NCBI RefSeq assembly: GCF_032854445.1
Contig: NC_088297.1
Span: 6,261,991 to 6,325,990 of the forward strand
DNA: 64,000 bases
From: Liolophura sinensis
Lineage: Eukaryota > Mollusca > Polyplacophora > Chitonida > Chitonidae
Reading direction: 5' to 3'
The position numbers and the translations under genes are program-made. Below, in pieces: positions 12,167 to 27,100 of this stretch. A model generated the notes under the pieces. It saw nothing but the letters and a program-made list of their open reading frames with translations, was not told where the DNA came from and did not search any database. Numbering within the stretch: position 1 is the first letter of the stretch; each line of letters starts with the position of its first letter.

Positions 12167-15100
12167 CTGAAGAAAAGAATTCACAGAAATTTACATATCA
12201 CTGAAAAATCCTACTTTTTGGGGACCTGGTGAGTGGGATCAAAATCACCAGAGGTCGATTCCAAAAAACCATTTCTGACTAAAGTCCAAATATTTGAAAT
12301 AATATCTTAGAGCTTAGTCTTTCAGTTTTAGAAATCCAAATTTTGTCCACCTTATCAATATTATGTTAAGAACTTATTTTTCCAGTACCAAAAAGTAAGC
12401 ATTGTGAAGAGGTTATAATTTTCAATCAATCAGAAATGGCTTTGTGGAGTGAGCATCAGTCAGAAATGGCTTTGTGGAGTGAGCATCAGTCAGAAATGGC
12501 TTTGTGGAGTGAGCAGCAGTCAGAAATGGCATGCGGAGTGAGCAGCAGTCAAAAATGGCTTTGTGGAGTGAGCAGCAGTCAGAAATGGCTTTGTGGAGTG
12601 AGCAGCTGTCAGAAATGGCTTTGTGGAGTGAGTAGCAGTCAGAAATGGCATGCGGAGTGAGCAGCAGTCAGAAATGGCTTTGTGGAGTGAGCAGCAGTCA
12701 GAAATGGCTTTGTGGAGCGAGTAGCAGTCAGAAATGGCTTTGCAGAGTGAGCAGCAGTCAGAAATGGCTTTGTGGAGTGAGCAGCAGTCAGATATGGCTT
12801 TGTGGAGTGAGCAGCAGTCAGAAATGGCTTTGTGAAGTGAGCAGCCGTCGGAAATGGCTTTGTGGAGTGAGCAGCAGTCAGAAATGGCATTGTGAAGTGA
12901 GCAGCAGTCAGAAATGGCTTTGTGGAGTGAGCAGCAATAAGAAATGGCTTTGTGGAGTGAGCATCAGTCAGAAATGGCTTTGTGGAGTGAGCAGCAGTCA
13001 GAAATGGCTTTGTGGAGTGAGTAGCAGTCAGAAATGGCTTTGTGGAGTGAGCAGCAGTCAGAAATGGCTTTGTGGAGTGAGCAGAAGTCAGAAATGGCTT
13101 TGTGGAGTGAGCAGCAGTCAGAAATGGCTTTGTGGAGTGAGCAGCAGTCAGAAATGGCTTTGTGGAGTGAGTAGCAGTCAGAAATGGCTTTGTGAAGTGA
13201 GCAGCAGTCAGAAATGGCTTTGTGGAGTGAGCAGCAGTCAGAAATGGCTTTGTGGCGTTAGCAGCAGTCAGAAATGGCTTTGTGGAGTGAGCAGCTGTCA
13301 GAACATTTACTGCTGGCATACTCAGTGCAATTTATACACATTTTTCAATTTGAATTTGGAGACAAAACAACATTGGTTGGATTGGCCAGTTTCAGGGATT
13401 CACAAAAAGTAAACTTTTTTCAATCAGTGATTGGCTGAAAATGACCTGGCTGAAGTAAGCAGGCCGCAATGCCATTGGCTGTTGAAAGAGTAGGTTTCTG
13501 AAGACTTTCATGTGTATAGTACAGCAAGAGTGATTACGAAGCCTGTAGCGCAGTATCAATCTTTCTCACAGGAAGATATTGTATAAGTGAAATATTCCCG
13601 AGTACAGAATTAAACACCAATCTTCCGACTAAAAACCAGATCTTGAGCAGCAGGATATTTCTTCATCACAAGCTGGGATCTCCAAGTCTTGACAGGCTCT
13701 TTTAAAACAACCCCGAAGGAGTACAATTACAGAAATAACTGAAGTTGTTATAAACAACTTGAGTGAGTGCTTAGAGTTTAACGTCATACTTAACAGTTTT
13801 CAGTCATATGACGACAAAGCAGTTCTAAGAGTGTATGTAATATGCCTGCTTGTTGCAGGGTGGATTTCCACCGCTCTTTTATCTAATGCTGCTTCACTGA
13901 GACAAATTACGAAGGCAAGTAAGCCGCCCCGCCTGAGCCACTATACTGGTATGGGTCAACCGGTCGCTGCACTATCCCCTTAATGCTGAAGGCCAAGTGA
14001 GGAAGCTACAACTTCCTCTTTTAAGGTCATAGGTGTGACCTGATCCAGTAATTACCCTGGATCTACGACTCCCAAAGGGGACGCTCTAAGAACTGAGCCA
14101 TCGAGGCCGTTATAAGAACACCTTGAACCAGGAATTGAATGAACTAAATCACATACATAAAGGGAATATTTATCTTGTCTGAAGTCATAAAAGAGATTAA
14201 AATATTAACCAGAAAAACAACAAAACCAGAATTTTTGTCCTTACCCTTGATCAAATTTATGAAATATTCTCCTCATGACATCTTTCAAGGCCGCATCTTT
14301 CTTATCTTCAGCATCAGAGAGCTCCGCTAACAGCTCTTCAATCCACTTTGTGCGATATCTCTTCCAGCCTTTCTTCGATGACGTCAGTTCATATTCGTCC
14401 GGAACTTTCTTGGCCACATTTTCGGGGATTTCCATCTGATATCGATTCTTAGCACTTCCCCAGTAAGTAACTGACTGAATATAAGAAACATGTTGCAAAT
14501 CTTCACATCAGAAAACAGACTTCCCATACACCTTCAAAACTACAACAAGTTTCAGCTGTTGGTATTTCTGACTGGAGTTTGAACTGTTCAAAACTGCACA
14601 AACTGGAAAGATTCTTGAAATGCCGATTCTGCCTATTACTCAACCTTTTTGTGCATATTAAAGAGCAACTTTCAATGCCATTTATGGACCTTTGAGATTT
14701 GATTTCTCAGACAAAACTACATCTGTTGGGTTTGGCCAATTTCAGGGCATCACCAATAATTTTATTATGCAGTCAACAATTTATGCCCTCAGAAAGAGCA
14801 TGTATGAACATTTTACAAATATATGAAAAAGTTTGTCAAGTTTGTTTTAAACAGAAGTGATTTTGTTCTTTAGATATTTCAGTGAAGGATGGCCAGTCCT
14901 ACTTACAGCACATTTTGGCCACAGTAAAGCTAAGGAATTTATTAAATTAACTTAAGACCAACTCACTTTTCTCTCTCTCAACCTACCACACCTGACACGT
15001 ACTTCCTAATGGCGAGTCAAAAATGATAAACTGCTCAGAGAATCCTATTTTGACCTTTTGGATTCCATCTCTTGTCCTTATTTGTGAGAGGCTGGAGAGG

Positions 15101-18100
15101 ATTTCTATGACTAACATCACGTCCTCCTCTGTGAGAGACTGGAGAGGATTTCTATGACTAACATCACGTCCTCCTCTGTGAGAGACCGAAGAGGATTTCT
15201 ATGACTAACATCACGTCCTCCTCTGTGAGAGACTGAAGAGGATTTCTATGACTAACATCACGTCCTCCTCTGTGAGAGACTGAAGAGGATTTCTATGACT
15301 AACATCACGTCCTCCTCTGTGAGAGACTGAAGAGGATTTCTATGACTAACATCACAGGAATTCTGCTTACCTGGCAGCCTAGACGTTGTCGTTGTTGTGA
15401 GAGGTAAGCATCCAGTTCTTTCTCAGTTGCTTTGATTTTGCTCTTGGCACTGTCATACTCCTCATCAACACCTGATGTGACAATGAATCAATTATATGGT
15501 TGGGATTTAATGCCATAATTAACAATTTTCCACTTATACAACGGCAGTAAATTTTATACCTGTAGGTGGGGAGCACCAATCTTTGGCGACTTTTTCTACC
15601 GTCTAAACTTTGCAAATAAAACAATGTATGTATGTTTGAAGTTTAACGCCACAATTAACAATTTTTCAATCATATATCACATTATACTGACACTGGGCCA
15701 ACATTCCATGTTGCTAGAACATGAGTGGTGTTTGAAGAAACAATTATACTGAGCCGACTGCCACAAGAGTGTCATCGGCTTCTAACTGTCTCCAAAGGCC
15801 TAATGATTCATCTGATTTGAACTTCACAGGAAACCGGAATGGCTGGGGGAAATCACCAACCTTTCACATGTTACTCTGACAAGCAGGGCCCCCAGGAAAC
15901 CAAACAGAGCGTAGAGGAAACCTGTCAGAGGGAAAAAGAGGAAACCAAGCAGAATTTGGAGGACACCACGCAAAGTCAGGATAAAACCAGCAGAGCCTGG
16001 AGGAAACCAAGCAGAGTAAAGAGGACATGAAGCAGAGCCAAGAGGACACCAAGCAGAGTCAGGGGGAAACCAAGCAAAGCCAGGAGGACATACAGCGGAG
16101 GCAAGGCTACACCAGGCAGAGCCAGGAGGAAACAAAGTAGGGCCAGGACACCATTCAGAGCCAGGAGGACACCAATCCAGAGCCAGGAAGATACCAAGCA
16201 GAGCCTGGAGGAAACCAATGCCCTTCACCAAGTACAGGTACAATGTCCTACAAATATCCTGATGCTGGGCTGGGACAAAGGCTGCAAACAGTTGAATCTG
16301 AACACATGACCTCAACTGGCCAAGGTCAGAAATGAGGTATTTTACACAGCTCATCTATTTATTTCATTGGTGTTTTACATCATACTCAATATTTCACTTA
16401 CCGTACCCTAATTCCTCAACCCTTTTGCATATGAAGGAGCAACGTTCAGTGAAATTTTTGCAAATGTTTAATTTGATTTTGGAGACAAAACTACATTGGT
16501 TGGACTGGCCAGTGTCAGGGCATCACAAAAAGTATAATTTTATCAGTCAACAGAGAATAATGCGTGCAGAATATTGCTTCTTTGGGGCAGATAATTCAAT
16601 TCAATAAACACCTTGAACAAGTTGAAGAATCCCAGTATACAATGGCAGCTAGTATTAAGGCAGCAGGCAACCGCCCAGAGCAGGGGAAATCCATAACCAT
16701 CTGCAGGTTGCTGGCAGACCTTCCCACTTACATGCCAATAATCTGAAGAATCACAGTATACAATGGCAGCCAGTATATGGGCAGCAGGCAACCGCCCAGA
16801 GCAGGGGAAATCCACAACCATCTGCAGGTTGCTGGCAGACCTTCCCACTTACATGTCAAAAGTTTGAAGAATCACAGTATACAATGGCAGCTAGTATTAA
16901 GGCAGCAGGCAACCGCCCAGAGGAGGGGAAATCCACAACCATCTGCAGGTTGCTGGCAGACCTTCCCACTTACATGCCAATAGTTTAAAGAATCACAGTA
17001 TACAATGGCAGCCAGTATTAAGGTAGCGGGCAACCGCCCAGAGCAGGGGAAATCCATAACCATCTGCAGGTTGCTGCAGACCTTCTCACTTACATGCCAA
17101 TAGTTTAAAGAATCACAGTATACAATGGCAGCCAGTCTTAAGGTAGCGGGCAACCGCCCAGAGCAGGGGAAATCCATAACCATCTGCTGGTTGCTGGCAG
17201 ACCTTCCCACTAACATGGACGATTGGAGAACAAGGCCGAACTCAGAGCGACCGCATTGGCCAGACGCCACTGAGTCACAGTGCTGCTATCAAGCTAACCA
17301 TTTAGCCATATTTAAGATTTACCAAGTCTCACATAAAACAGAAGGTGGACTAGTTTTAGTTTGCCTCACCTGAGGTTGGAATGATGACACCATCTTTCTT
17401 TGCTTTGTTGTGATCAAACGCTTCCTGTGTGAATAAAAAGAAAAAAAAAACATAACCTAATACAGAGAATAAACGATGAACCAAAATTTAGTATAAATAC
17501 AACAAAACTCGAACAATGTGTTTATTAAAATTTATTTAATAGATGTTAGATTCGCTTAATATATTAATATTTTTTTATTAATATAAATTTAATCTTATTT
17601 AATACTGTCTATTACAAATTACAATTTTTCCTTCACTTTTGAAAAGAAAATTTTCTCTGTTTCTCAGCAAACATATTAAACTTCTCAGAGTCTTGACTAA
17701 CTGCATACTCTCTTATACAGATCAGCAAACAGTCCTGTAACCTACCGTCTAAACTTTGCACATAGAACAATGTATTTATGTTTGAAGTTTAACTCCATAA
17801 TTAACAATTTTTCAGTCATATATCACATTATACTGACACCGGGCCAACAAGAACTGTTTTCTTGCTCTAACCTCTCAAAGCTGAGTGCCAAACAATACTG
17901 CAGCAAGTACCGTTTTTAGATTTTTTTTGTACCACCCGACAAGTTTAATCCCGGGTCTCCAGACATCAAAGTGGACACCCTAACCAATAAAGCCACCCCA
18001 GCAGTCAGAAAAACACAACAATGCAATACACAGAACATCAGTGAACTCTGAATGGTTCTCTGGGATCATGACCTGCACTCAGCGGTTTTCCTACTCTCTG

Positions 18101-21100
18101 AAGCAAATAAATCCATGTGCCGAAGCTGACAACCCAAGCTGAATTCATCAACAGCACACCACAGTGTTGATCCCATGAATGTGGTTGGTGTATAGGAACT
18201 TCTTTAACAACTTTAACAACTATATTATTGTACACTGGATGTCAGGTAAAGCCATCTCCCTGTCAACAAGGTTGATACCTGCTATAGGATTTGTAATCAT
18301 CCAATACTGTACATGTAACAGTCTCCAGAAACCTACTCTTTTGTTGTTGTTGTTGTGTTGAACTCCTGTCTTTCTCAATAACTAAGATGCTTGTCGACTT
18401 CTGTAAGGTGAATTGTGCATGTTTAAAAAGGAAATTTCTGGGCTTTGAAGATGTAATATGGCTCAGTGAAAGAAGGTAGATGACGTCAGCTTTTGATAGC
18501 TTGATTAAAAGCTTGATTGAAAGCAAGGCAGCACAAAGAATCGAGAAGCTACTTTTTCGCACAACTTACATCAAAGGCAGCTAACTCCTCCTGTATGTCT
18601 GGGAAACAAGCTTCAGGGTTCTCTCCCTTCGCTATCGTGACAGTCTTTCTTAACAGCTTCGACCTGAAGTAAACAGGAGTTTGTTAAATCACTGACTATT
18701 TATGACCAATAGTTCAATGAGGAAACTTGTCCTGAGTCAGCAGTCAGTTCATCGATGATGTTATTTTCAAAATACCAAAAAAATAAAAGAAAATATGTAC
18801 CACAAAGAGATATTAGGCAACATAAATCCTGTTTTGTGTTTCAGAGGCAATCCGTGACAAAAAATCTAAAAACTGAATAAAAATAAAATTGAAAATCTAC
18901 CTTTTTATTTTGTTATGATTTTTATGTTTTGCCAGGCTTTCTGATCAAAGATCTGGCCTTATTAAGATATATAAACTATGATTAAATATTTTTTGCATAT
19001 GTTTCTTAATCAGACTTAAAAAATTCTTTGTTTCAGAGTGCTTTTCTTTTATCATTTTAAGGACAAGCTATTTAACAAACTATACATATTTTGTCAAAAT
19101 CATTCTTAATCACTTACTTAAACTTGTCTGTGTGAGCCTTGAAGAGTTTCACCATACTGAGGACGGCTTTAAACCCACTCAATGTGCACAGAAAATCTTC
19201 AATCTTTCTTTTACTGAAAAACAAATATGTGGATATTGCAAAGATTAATTACATTTAACTTTTGATTATAATTTGTAACTAATTTATTTATTTGATTGTT
19301 GTTCAAGAATGTTTGACTTACTCAATGTCAGTTTTTTGGGTAAAGGAAACCAAAGTGTGCAGGGTGAACTGGTGACCAAGTTTTTGACAAACCTTTAAAT
19401 ATATGACACACAGATAACAAATGTTAGACTCTGCAAGCAGCTTCATGAGTACCCTTGGCAATTAAATGTCACTTGGGGCCATGAACAGTGAGAGCAGGGG
19501 AATCTACAAACTCCTGTCCAAGGCCGGATTTGAACCCTCAATACCTTAATCACATGGCAGGGGCAGGGGGGTTAGCACGCCAGTGCAGCGCAATGACCTA
19601 CGAGCCTCTCACCAATTCAGTCAATGTGAGCTCAAGTCCAGCTCATAATGGCTTCCTCTCTGGCCAAGCTGCAGATGGTCCCGGCTGTCCCACAGGCTCT
19701 GCCCATGTCTGACAGCTTATTTGTACAGGACAATGTCTGTGTCTGACAGCTTATTTGTACAGGACAATGTGCCTGTCTGACAGCTTATTTGTACAGGACA
19801 ATGTGCCTGTCTGACAGCTTATTTTTACAGGACAATGTCTGTGTCTGACAGCTTATTTGTACGGGAAAACGTGCCTGTCTGACAGCTTATTTGTACAGGA
19901 CAATGTCGATGTCTGACAGTTTATTTTTACAGGACAATGTCTGTGTCTGACAGCTTATCTGTACAGGAAAACATCCATGTCTGACAGCTTATCTGTACAG
20001 GACAATGTGTGTGTCTGACATCTTATTTGTACAGGACAATGTGCCTGTCTGACAGCTTATTTGTACAGGACAATGTCCATGTCTGACAGCTTATTTTTAC
20101 AGAACAATGTGCCTGTCTGACAGCTTATTTGTACAGGACAATGTCTGTGTCTGACAGCTTATTTTTACAGGACAATGTCTGCGTCTGACAGCTTATCTGT
20201 ACAGGAAAACATCCATGTCTGACAGCTTATCTGTACAGGACAATGTCTGTGTCTCACAGCTTATTTGTACAGGACAATGTGCCTGTCTGACAGCTTATTT
20301 TTACAGGACAATGTCTGTGTCTGACAGCTTATTTGTACAGGAAAATGTGCCTGTCTGACATCTTATTTGTACAGGACAATGTGCCTGTCTGACAGCTTAT
20401 TTGTACAAGACAACGTCCCTGTCTGACAGCTTATTTGCACAGGACAATGTCCATGTCTGACAGTTTATTTGTACAGGAAAATGTCTGTATCTCACAGCTT
20501 ATTTGTACAGGAAAATGTGCCTGTCTGACATCTTATTTGTACAGGACAATGTGCCTGTCTGACAGCTTATTTGTACAAGACAACGTCCCTGTCTGACAGC
20601 TTATTTGCACAGGACAATGTCCATGTCTGACAGCTTATTTGTACAGGACAATGTCTGTGTCTGACAGCTTATTTGTACAGGAAAACGTCCATGTCTGACA
20701 GCTTATTTGTACAGGACAATGTCCCTGTCTGACGGCTTATTTGTACAGGACAATGTCTGTGTCTGACAGCTTATTTGCAGGTTTGTACTGACCTGTATGT
20801 GACCTCCTCATAGAGAATGGCTCTACTCTCCGGGTGATTCTTTCCCTTCATTGGTAAACCCAAGCTATGAATTCTGGAAAGAGACACATCAATAATGCTT
20901 CACACTCTCAGTTGTTTCACACATATACATGTACATAGATGTTAAGTTTTTTTTTTTCACAATAGGAAATCTGGTGAGATTTACTCTAAATCTTCAATCT
21001 TTTCAACCACGAAAGCACTTTTTTCAGTGGAATTTATGCGTACAATTATTATCCTTTTAATGACAATAAAAATGATTTGTTTGTGTCATTAAAGATGCAA

Positions 21101-24100
21101 GCTTCATAAAACAGTGTATATTATTTCTCAACACTCCACAGTTCTCTCAGAACAATGGTTGCAGAGGTGGTTGAAAAGGTTGAAGATTTGGGTAGTTATT
21201 TAGTCAGCAGGGGAATAAATCAATTCCCTGTCCACAGTTTGGATTAAACTTCCAAGCTTGGCTTGGCTTAATGGTCATTTACATACATGCCATAATAAAT
21301 CTGTGCTCTAATTTAACTGAACCTGTTATAGTAATCCGTACAGGCATGAGGGAGTTTACTTATATTACCACTCACTTGCTCAAAAGCCTCTCCAAGTCTG
21401 GTAATTTTTTAAGTATTTCCGTTGCCTCAACAACCACTTCTTGCCGACCAATCAAATCTTCCACAGCGTCCAGTCGATCATTGATGGATTTGGGGTTACA
21501 CAGAGGAGCACACAACCACTGACGGAACAGCCTCTTCCCTGAAATTGTTAACACAAACAGCCATGAAAGGGTAGTTTAAATTGAACACAATTATTGCTCA
21601 TTGTTTGTTGCGGTACTCAAATATTTTCACAGTGAAGTTGATATCAGATTCCCCTATCAAATCAACTTAAAATCTGTTATTCTTTCTCAATTTTGAAAGC
21701 AAATCTGAAACACGACTTTCAATAATGGATATAAAGATGTTTCCTGTCTTCTCTAGCAAAAGATAAAGCCTTACCGAAAGGAGTAGAGCAGCGATCCAAC
21801 TGTTGACTCAGCGTGCCCTCTTGACCTCTTTCTGACCCCAGGTCAACGATGTCAAGGTTTGTCAAGGTCACTCCATCTATGACCTGTGAGACAGAATTAA
21901 CCGATTTACTTGATTGGTGTTTTATGCCGTACTCAAGATTATTTCACTTATATAACGTCGGCCAGCATCATGGTGTATGGAAGAAAACTGGGCAGAGGGG
22001 AAGTCCACAATTATCCACTGGTTGCTGCCAGACCTTCCCACGTTCGGCAGGAGAGGAAGCCAGCATGAGCTGGACTTAAACTCACAGTGACCATATTGGT
22101 GGAAGCTCCTGTGTCATCGCGCTATGATGGTGTGCTAAGTTCCTCCGCGACGGAGGCCCTCTGTCAGCTGGGATAATTTCATCAGTTATACACAGGAACA
22201 TACCAGAGCCTTTCCGCTTACATGTAGCAGGAAGAAGGTAACAAATTTATCATAGAGACGTGGGCTGATTTATGGACTGAAATTATTTTGATGACAGGAC
22301 AGGCTTTACGAATTACTGGTGGAGGACAAAGGATTAAACCATCTTCACCAGGTACCTGACAAACCTTCAGGGGCTGGGTGTTTAAACCAGTGATCTTCAC
22401 CAGGTACCTGACAAACCTTCAGGGGCTGGGTGTTTAAAAGTTAAGCCAGGCTTAAATCTTAATACCAGTTTTTGTTCTAATACAAAACTAACACAGGACT
22501 TAAATCCAGCTCAAAATTAATGCTTATCTGTTGAAACACTTTTGAACAACCTGGGCCCTGACTTAATTTTATTTTATTCATTTGATTGGTATTTTACGCC
22601 GTACTCAAGAATAATTCACTTATACGACGGCGGCCAGCATTAGGATGGGAGAAAAGCAGACTTATAGGGCCTGCTGATACAGCAAGTTTTTTCATGGTCA
22701 ATGATCTGGTAACCACAGCAAGTCAGCACATTAACCGTCCGATCCAGCAACCAGCCCTACCAGGTCACAACACTTACCATGTGCTGTCTGCCTTTGGTGA
22801 AATCAGCTACAGAGTCCTCCACCTTTTCTGCAGCATCCACGGGGATGTACTTCTCAAACTTCTTCATAGACAGCACTTCATCATCCATCAATGAATACTG
22901 CAAATACCTGCAAGAGTCACCCATACAAATCTGTTCTTGTACAGAAAGAAAACCCAAGGGCTTTACAAATCTGTACTGCTTTACAAATCTGTTCTTGTAA
23001 AGAACGAAAACCAAGAGCTTTACTAATCTGTTCTTGTACAGAACAAAACCCCAAGTGCTTTACAAATCCGTTCTTGTACAGAATGAAAACCCGAGGGCTT
23101 TACAAATCTGTTCTTGTACAGAACGAAAACCCGAGGGCTTTACAAATCTGTTCTTGTACAGAATGAAAACCCAAGAGCTTTACAAATCTGTACTGCTTTA
23201 CACATCTGTTCTTGTAAAGAACGAAAACCAAGTGCTTTACAAATCTGTTCTTGTACAGAACGAAAACCAGAGGGCTTTACAAATCTGTTCTTGTACAGAA
23301 CGAAAACCTGAGGGCTTTACAAATCTGTTCTTGTACAGAACAAAAACCCAAGGGCTTTACCGGAGTCCGCATTTTTCATTCAAAATCATGAGAGTAAGTA
23401 CTTTGTATGCGAGCTTAAACAAATCTATGCCAGGGATATAAATCCCCAACATGAAAAATCACGACGACATGTGCAAGAAAATTCCCAAAATAATGAAACA
23501 GGCCAACATGGGAAGTGTTAAGTCTGTTTAGCATACATACCAAGTGATGGCCCCCAGTGCTTTGAGAGCCAAGTCACACCCGTCCGCTGGCGACAATCCC
23601 AGAGAGTCAGCTGAAAAATTTGTATAAATATTCAGAAGCTGCTCCTGTAAAGACATTCAAACCTACTCCACTTAACACTTAATACAGCTAGAAGGTTAAG
23701 GGAGGGGAGGATGGGGGGGCCTGCGTCATAACACTTAATACAGCTAGAAGGTTAAGGGAGGGGAGGATAGGGGGGGGCCTGCGTCATAACACTTAATACA
23801 GCTAGAAGGTTAAGGGAGGGGAGGATGGGGGGGGTCTGCATCATTACACTTAATACAGCTAGAAGGTCAAGGGAGGGGAGGAGGGGGGGGGCTGCGTCAT
23901 AAGTTATCAGCTATTTCCTCTTGTCACATGGATCTTATTGCTTGAAGGTTGTGGGGGACCTGCAGACTACGCTATCTCTTCTCACACAGATCTTATTGTC
24001 TGAAGGTTGTGGGGGGGCCTGCGGCATAAGCTATCAGCTATTTCCTCTTGTCACATGGATCTTATTGCTTGAAGGTTGTGGGGGACCTGCAGACTACGCT

Positions 24101-27100
24101 ATCTCTTCTCACACAGATCTTATTGTCTGAAGGTTGTGGGGGGCCTGCGGCATAAGCTATCAGCTATTTCCTCTTGTCACATGGATCTTATTGCTTGAAG
24201 GTTGTGGGGGACGTGCAGACTACGCTATCTCTTCTCACACAGATCTTATTGTCTGAAGGTTGTGGGGGGCCTGCGGCATAAGCTATCAGCTATTTCCTCT
24301 CCTAACAACAGCTTAAAACTCAATGGGTTTACCTGTAGTACTTCAAGTTTTCACATTATTTCATACTTTCACAAGACTTTAGATACACACTTTAATCAGT
24401 TATACATTTGATATAATCATTCCTAAACTTTTCACTGGAACCCTTCAGTTAATATTCATTTGCAAGCTGACAATTTTTCACTTTGTAAATCACAGCATTC
24501 AAATCATGGCCTTCACATACTGTATAAATGCCCTACTCTGCTCTCACAGACGGTTTCATTGTGCATCAAGTTTGGCGAAAAAAACAGGGAAATGAAACAA
24601 AAACAGGTTTTTTTTCTTTTGTTTCCTTTGTATTTATCATCAACAACTCACTTTCTGAGATCATCTCCTGAACGACACCTGGCCATTTCACACCTGTGTG
24701 TCCTTCCTCAGTAAAGTAGTCCGCCTCTGCCAGTTTCTTCAGGGTCTTGCTGCTATCCCAAAATTCTGTGCCAGATGTCAAACCTTCCTTTATAACGGAG
24801 GTCAGATTGGAGTTCAGCACCTGATGAGTCCGACTAGTCATTTTCCCACGCTCAAACAGAATCTGTCGGAAAATAAGACAACAAATAATATAACCTTAAG
24901 TTGTTTTTTGGTTTATCTTTGAGCGAGTTTATTTACGCTACAAATCAACGTTCAATGTGAAGGTCTTACAAGGCTCTTCAGTCTGCCATATCAGAGGAAC
25001 TAGAAACACTCTGTCGCTAAGGTCATACCATATCCTCTTACTACATGTATGTCTATAGGCAAAGACAATACTAATATAAAATATATGTCATTTCAAAGGC
25101 CATTAAAACACTGTCATGACGGTCCTGGGATTAAATGGTCAGATTCACACAACCGAATACAATGCATCTAAAACACTGGACTCCACAGTGGTCTTTTCTA
25201 ACCTCATCTGGTGACCAATGGCATCATTTCAAGTGTTGGCCACTGAACATACAGACTACTCCACATTCAATATACATGTATATGCTGGCTTTCTCTCCGG
25301 CCAGACCTTCCAGCAACCTGTGGGTGGTCGTGGGTTTCCCACGGGCTCTGCCCAGTTTCCTCTCACCATAATGCTGGCCGCTGTCGTATACGTGAAATAT
25401 TCTTGAGTACGGCGTAAAACACCAATCAAATAAATAAATAAATATACACATACATATACTGTTGTAAATGCAAATTATTCCAAGAGAAGGAATACAGATG
25501 CAACATTATTTACACTCACTGGAGTCCAAGAGACCACCATAAAATCCTGTCTTAAAGGCATTCTACTCGATGGAAAGACTGAATCAAACCATTTTCCTGA
25601 ACGGGTAAATTTGAGTTATTATTCACGTTTGTGTTTTCTTTGTTTATGAAGTCTTTGGTCTGACTGAATTGTCTGAACCAATGTTCCCATCTTTGAAGTC
25701 AAGAATCTCACACCTTCATCCATGGAAGCGCAGTCCTTCACTTTGACCATCATTAATGATATGCTCAATGGGGCTAACCTCCCTGTCCCTCCAGAAAATG
25801 GCCCTAAATATTTAAGTTTTCACTGGAATTTGATAGAAATTTTTTTTTTTTTAACATCCACAAAGATGTTAAGATATTTTATGAAAGGTGCTCCAAGTTG
25901 CTTTATAACTACTTACCTGCACAGGTGTGTAATGTGCAATCAAGGTACGCAGACGTGACGAGTACCTGTCATCTGAGAACTGACCAATCTGTGAACACAT
26001 AAGCGTAACAAATCAGTTATACATGTACTGGAGGTGAAAACCAAAGTGCACTGAGTAAACCACTGATCCATTAGCAAGTTACTAACAAAATTTCTAAGGC
26101 ATGACCTCTTATTGAGAGCAAGGTACCATCAACACAAATGTACAAAAATTTTTTAGAGGGAGTAACCCACTAGACACAAGGTTTCATTTTAATAATTCTC
26201 AACCCAGTGCACACGGACAACATCTGTTGTTGAAAACAAGATTTCTTGATCCAAACAAGAAACAGGAGTTTAGGTGAACACAACCTAGGCCCCAACAAAT
26301 GCATTTGTTTGAAATGTATAAAAGATTACCAGCAGCACTGTGGTGACAACCCCTGAGGGAAATCTTTATGGGTGTTGATGACAGATATGTGGTTAACGTG
26401 ACAACTGCACAAAATGTATCCACCAGAAATGAAAACTTCATGCAGAAAACAGTTGGAGTTGTAACCTGGACACAAAATCATTTCTATTTACATATACAGC
26501 ATACATAAGGAAAATGAGTATCTGGTTACCCATGACAACCACGGAAATGGACAAATGTGAGTCGCGACACATCGTCATGTATGCATCTATGTATCCACCA
26601 AAAATTAAATCTCTGCGGAAAACTGTTGGAGTTCTAGCCCGACACAAAATCAAATCATTTATGGTATAGTATACATAGGGAAATGGCAATCTGGTAAGCA
26701 TGATAACTGCGGAAATAGACAGATGTGAGTCGCTACACATCCTCATCTGTGTACGTATGTATCCACCAAACATTAAAACAACTGAAAATATGGCTTGGAC
26801 ACGAATATGGACGGAGCGACAGACAGACAAAATCGCTCTAACATAATACAGGGTTCGCACGCCCGACAGCCGTAAAAATTCAAGGACTTTTCAAGTACTT
26901 TCAATTACTTAAAATACAAATTCAAGTACCTCAAACGACAGTCACAATCTCCGCTTTCGCATACAAACTGTGACAACAGGGGCAACTTCAATACTTTTAT
27001 AGGTCATTTCATAAGCGTGGTACAGCCATGCCGTGGCATTCGACCGGTACGCACGTGTTTGTTAACAGCACCACTGTCAGTCACCAGTAGTCCAGGGTGA

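Noticed and set aside
12639-13412. 226- and 255-codon frames on opposite strands
   Set aside because: Products of the 30-bp minisatellite inside MSH6 intron 26.
15824-16354. 176-codon hydrophobic minus frame
   Set aside because: A purine-rich 21-bp repeat on plus gives a Pro/Leu/Phe-rich translation on minus; it lies in an intron.
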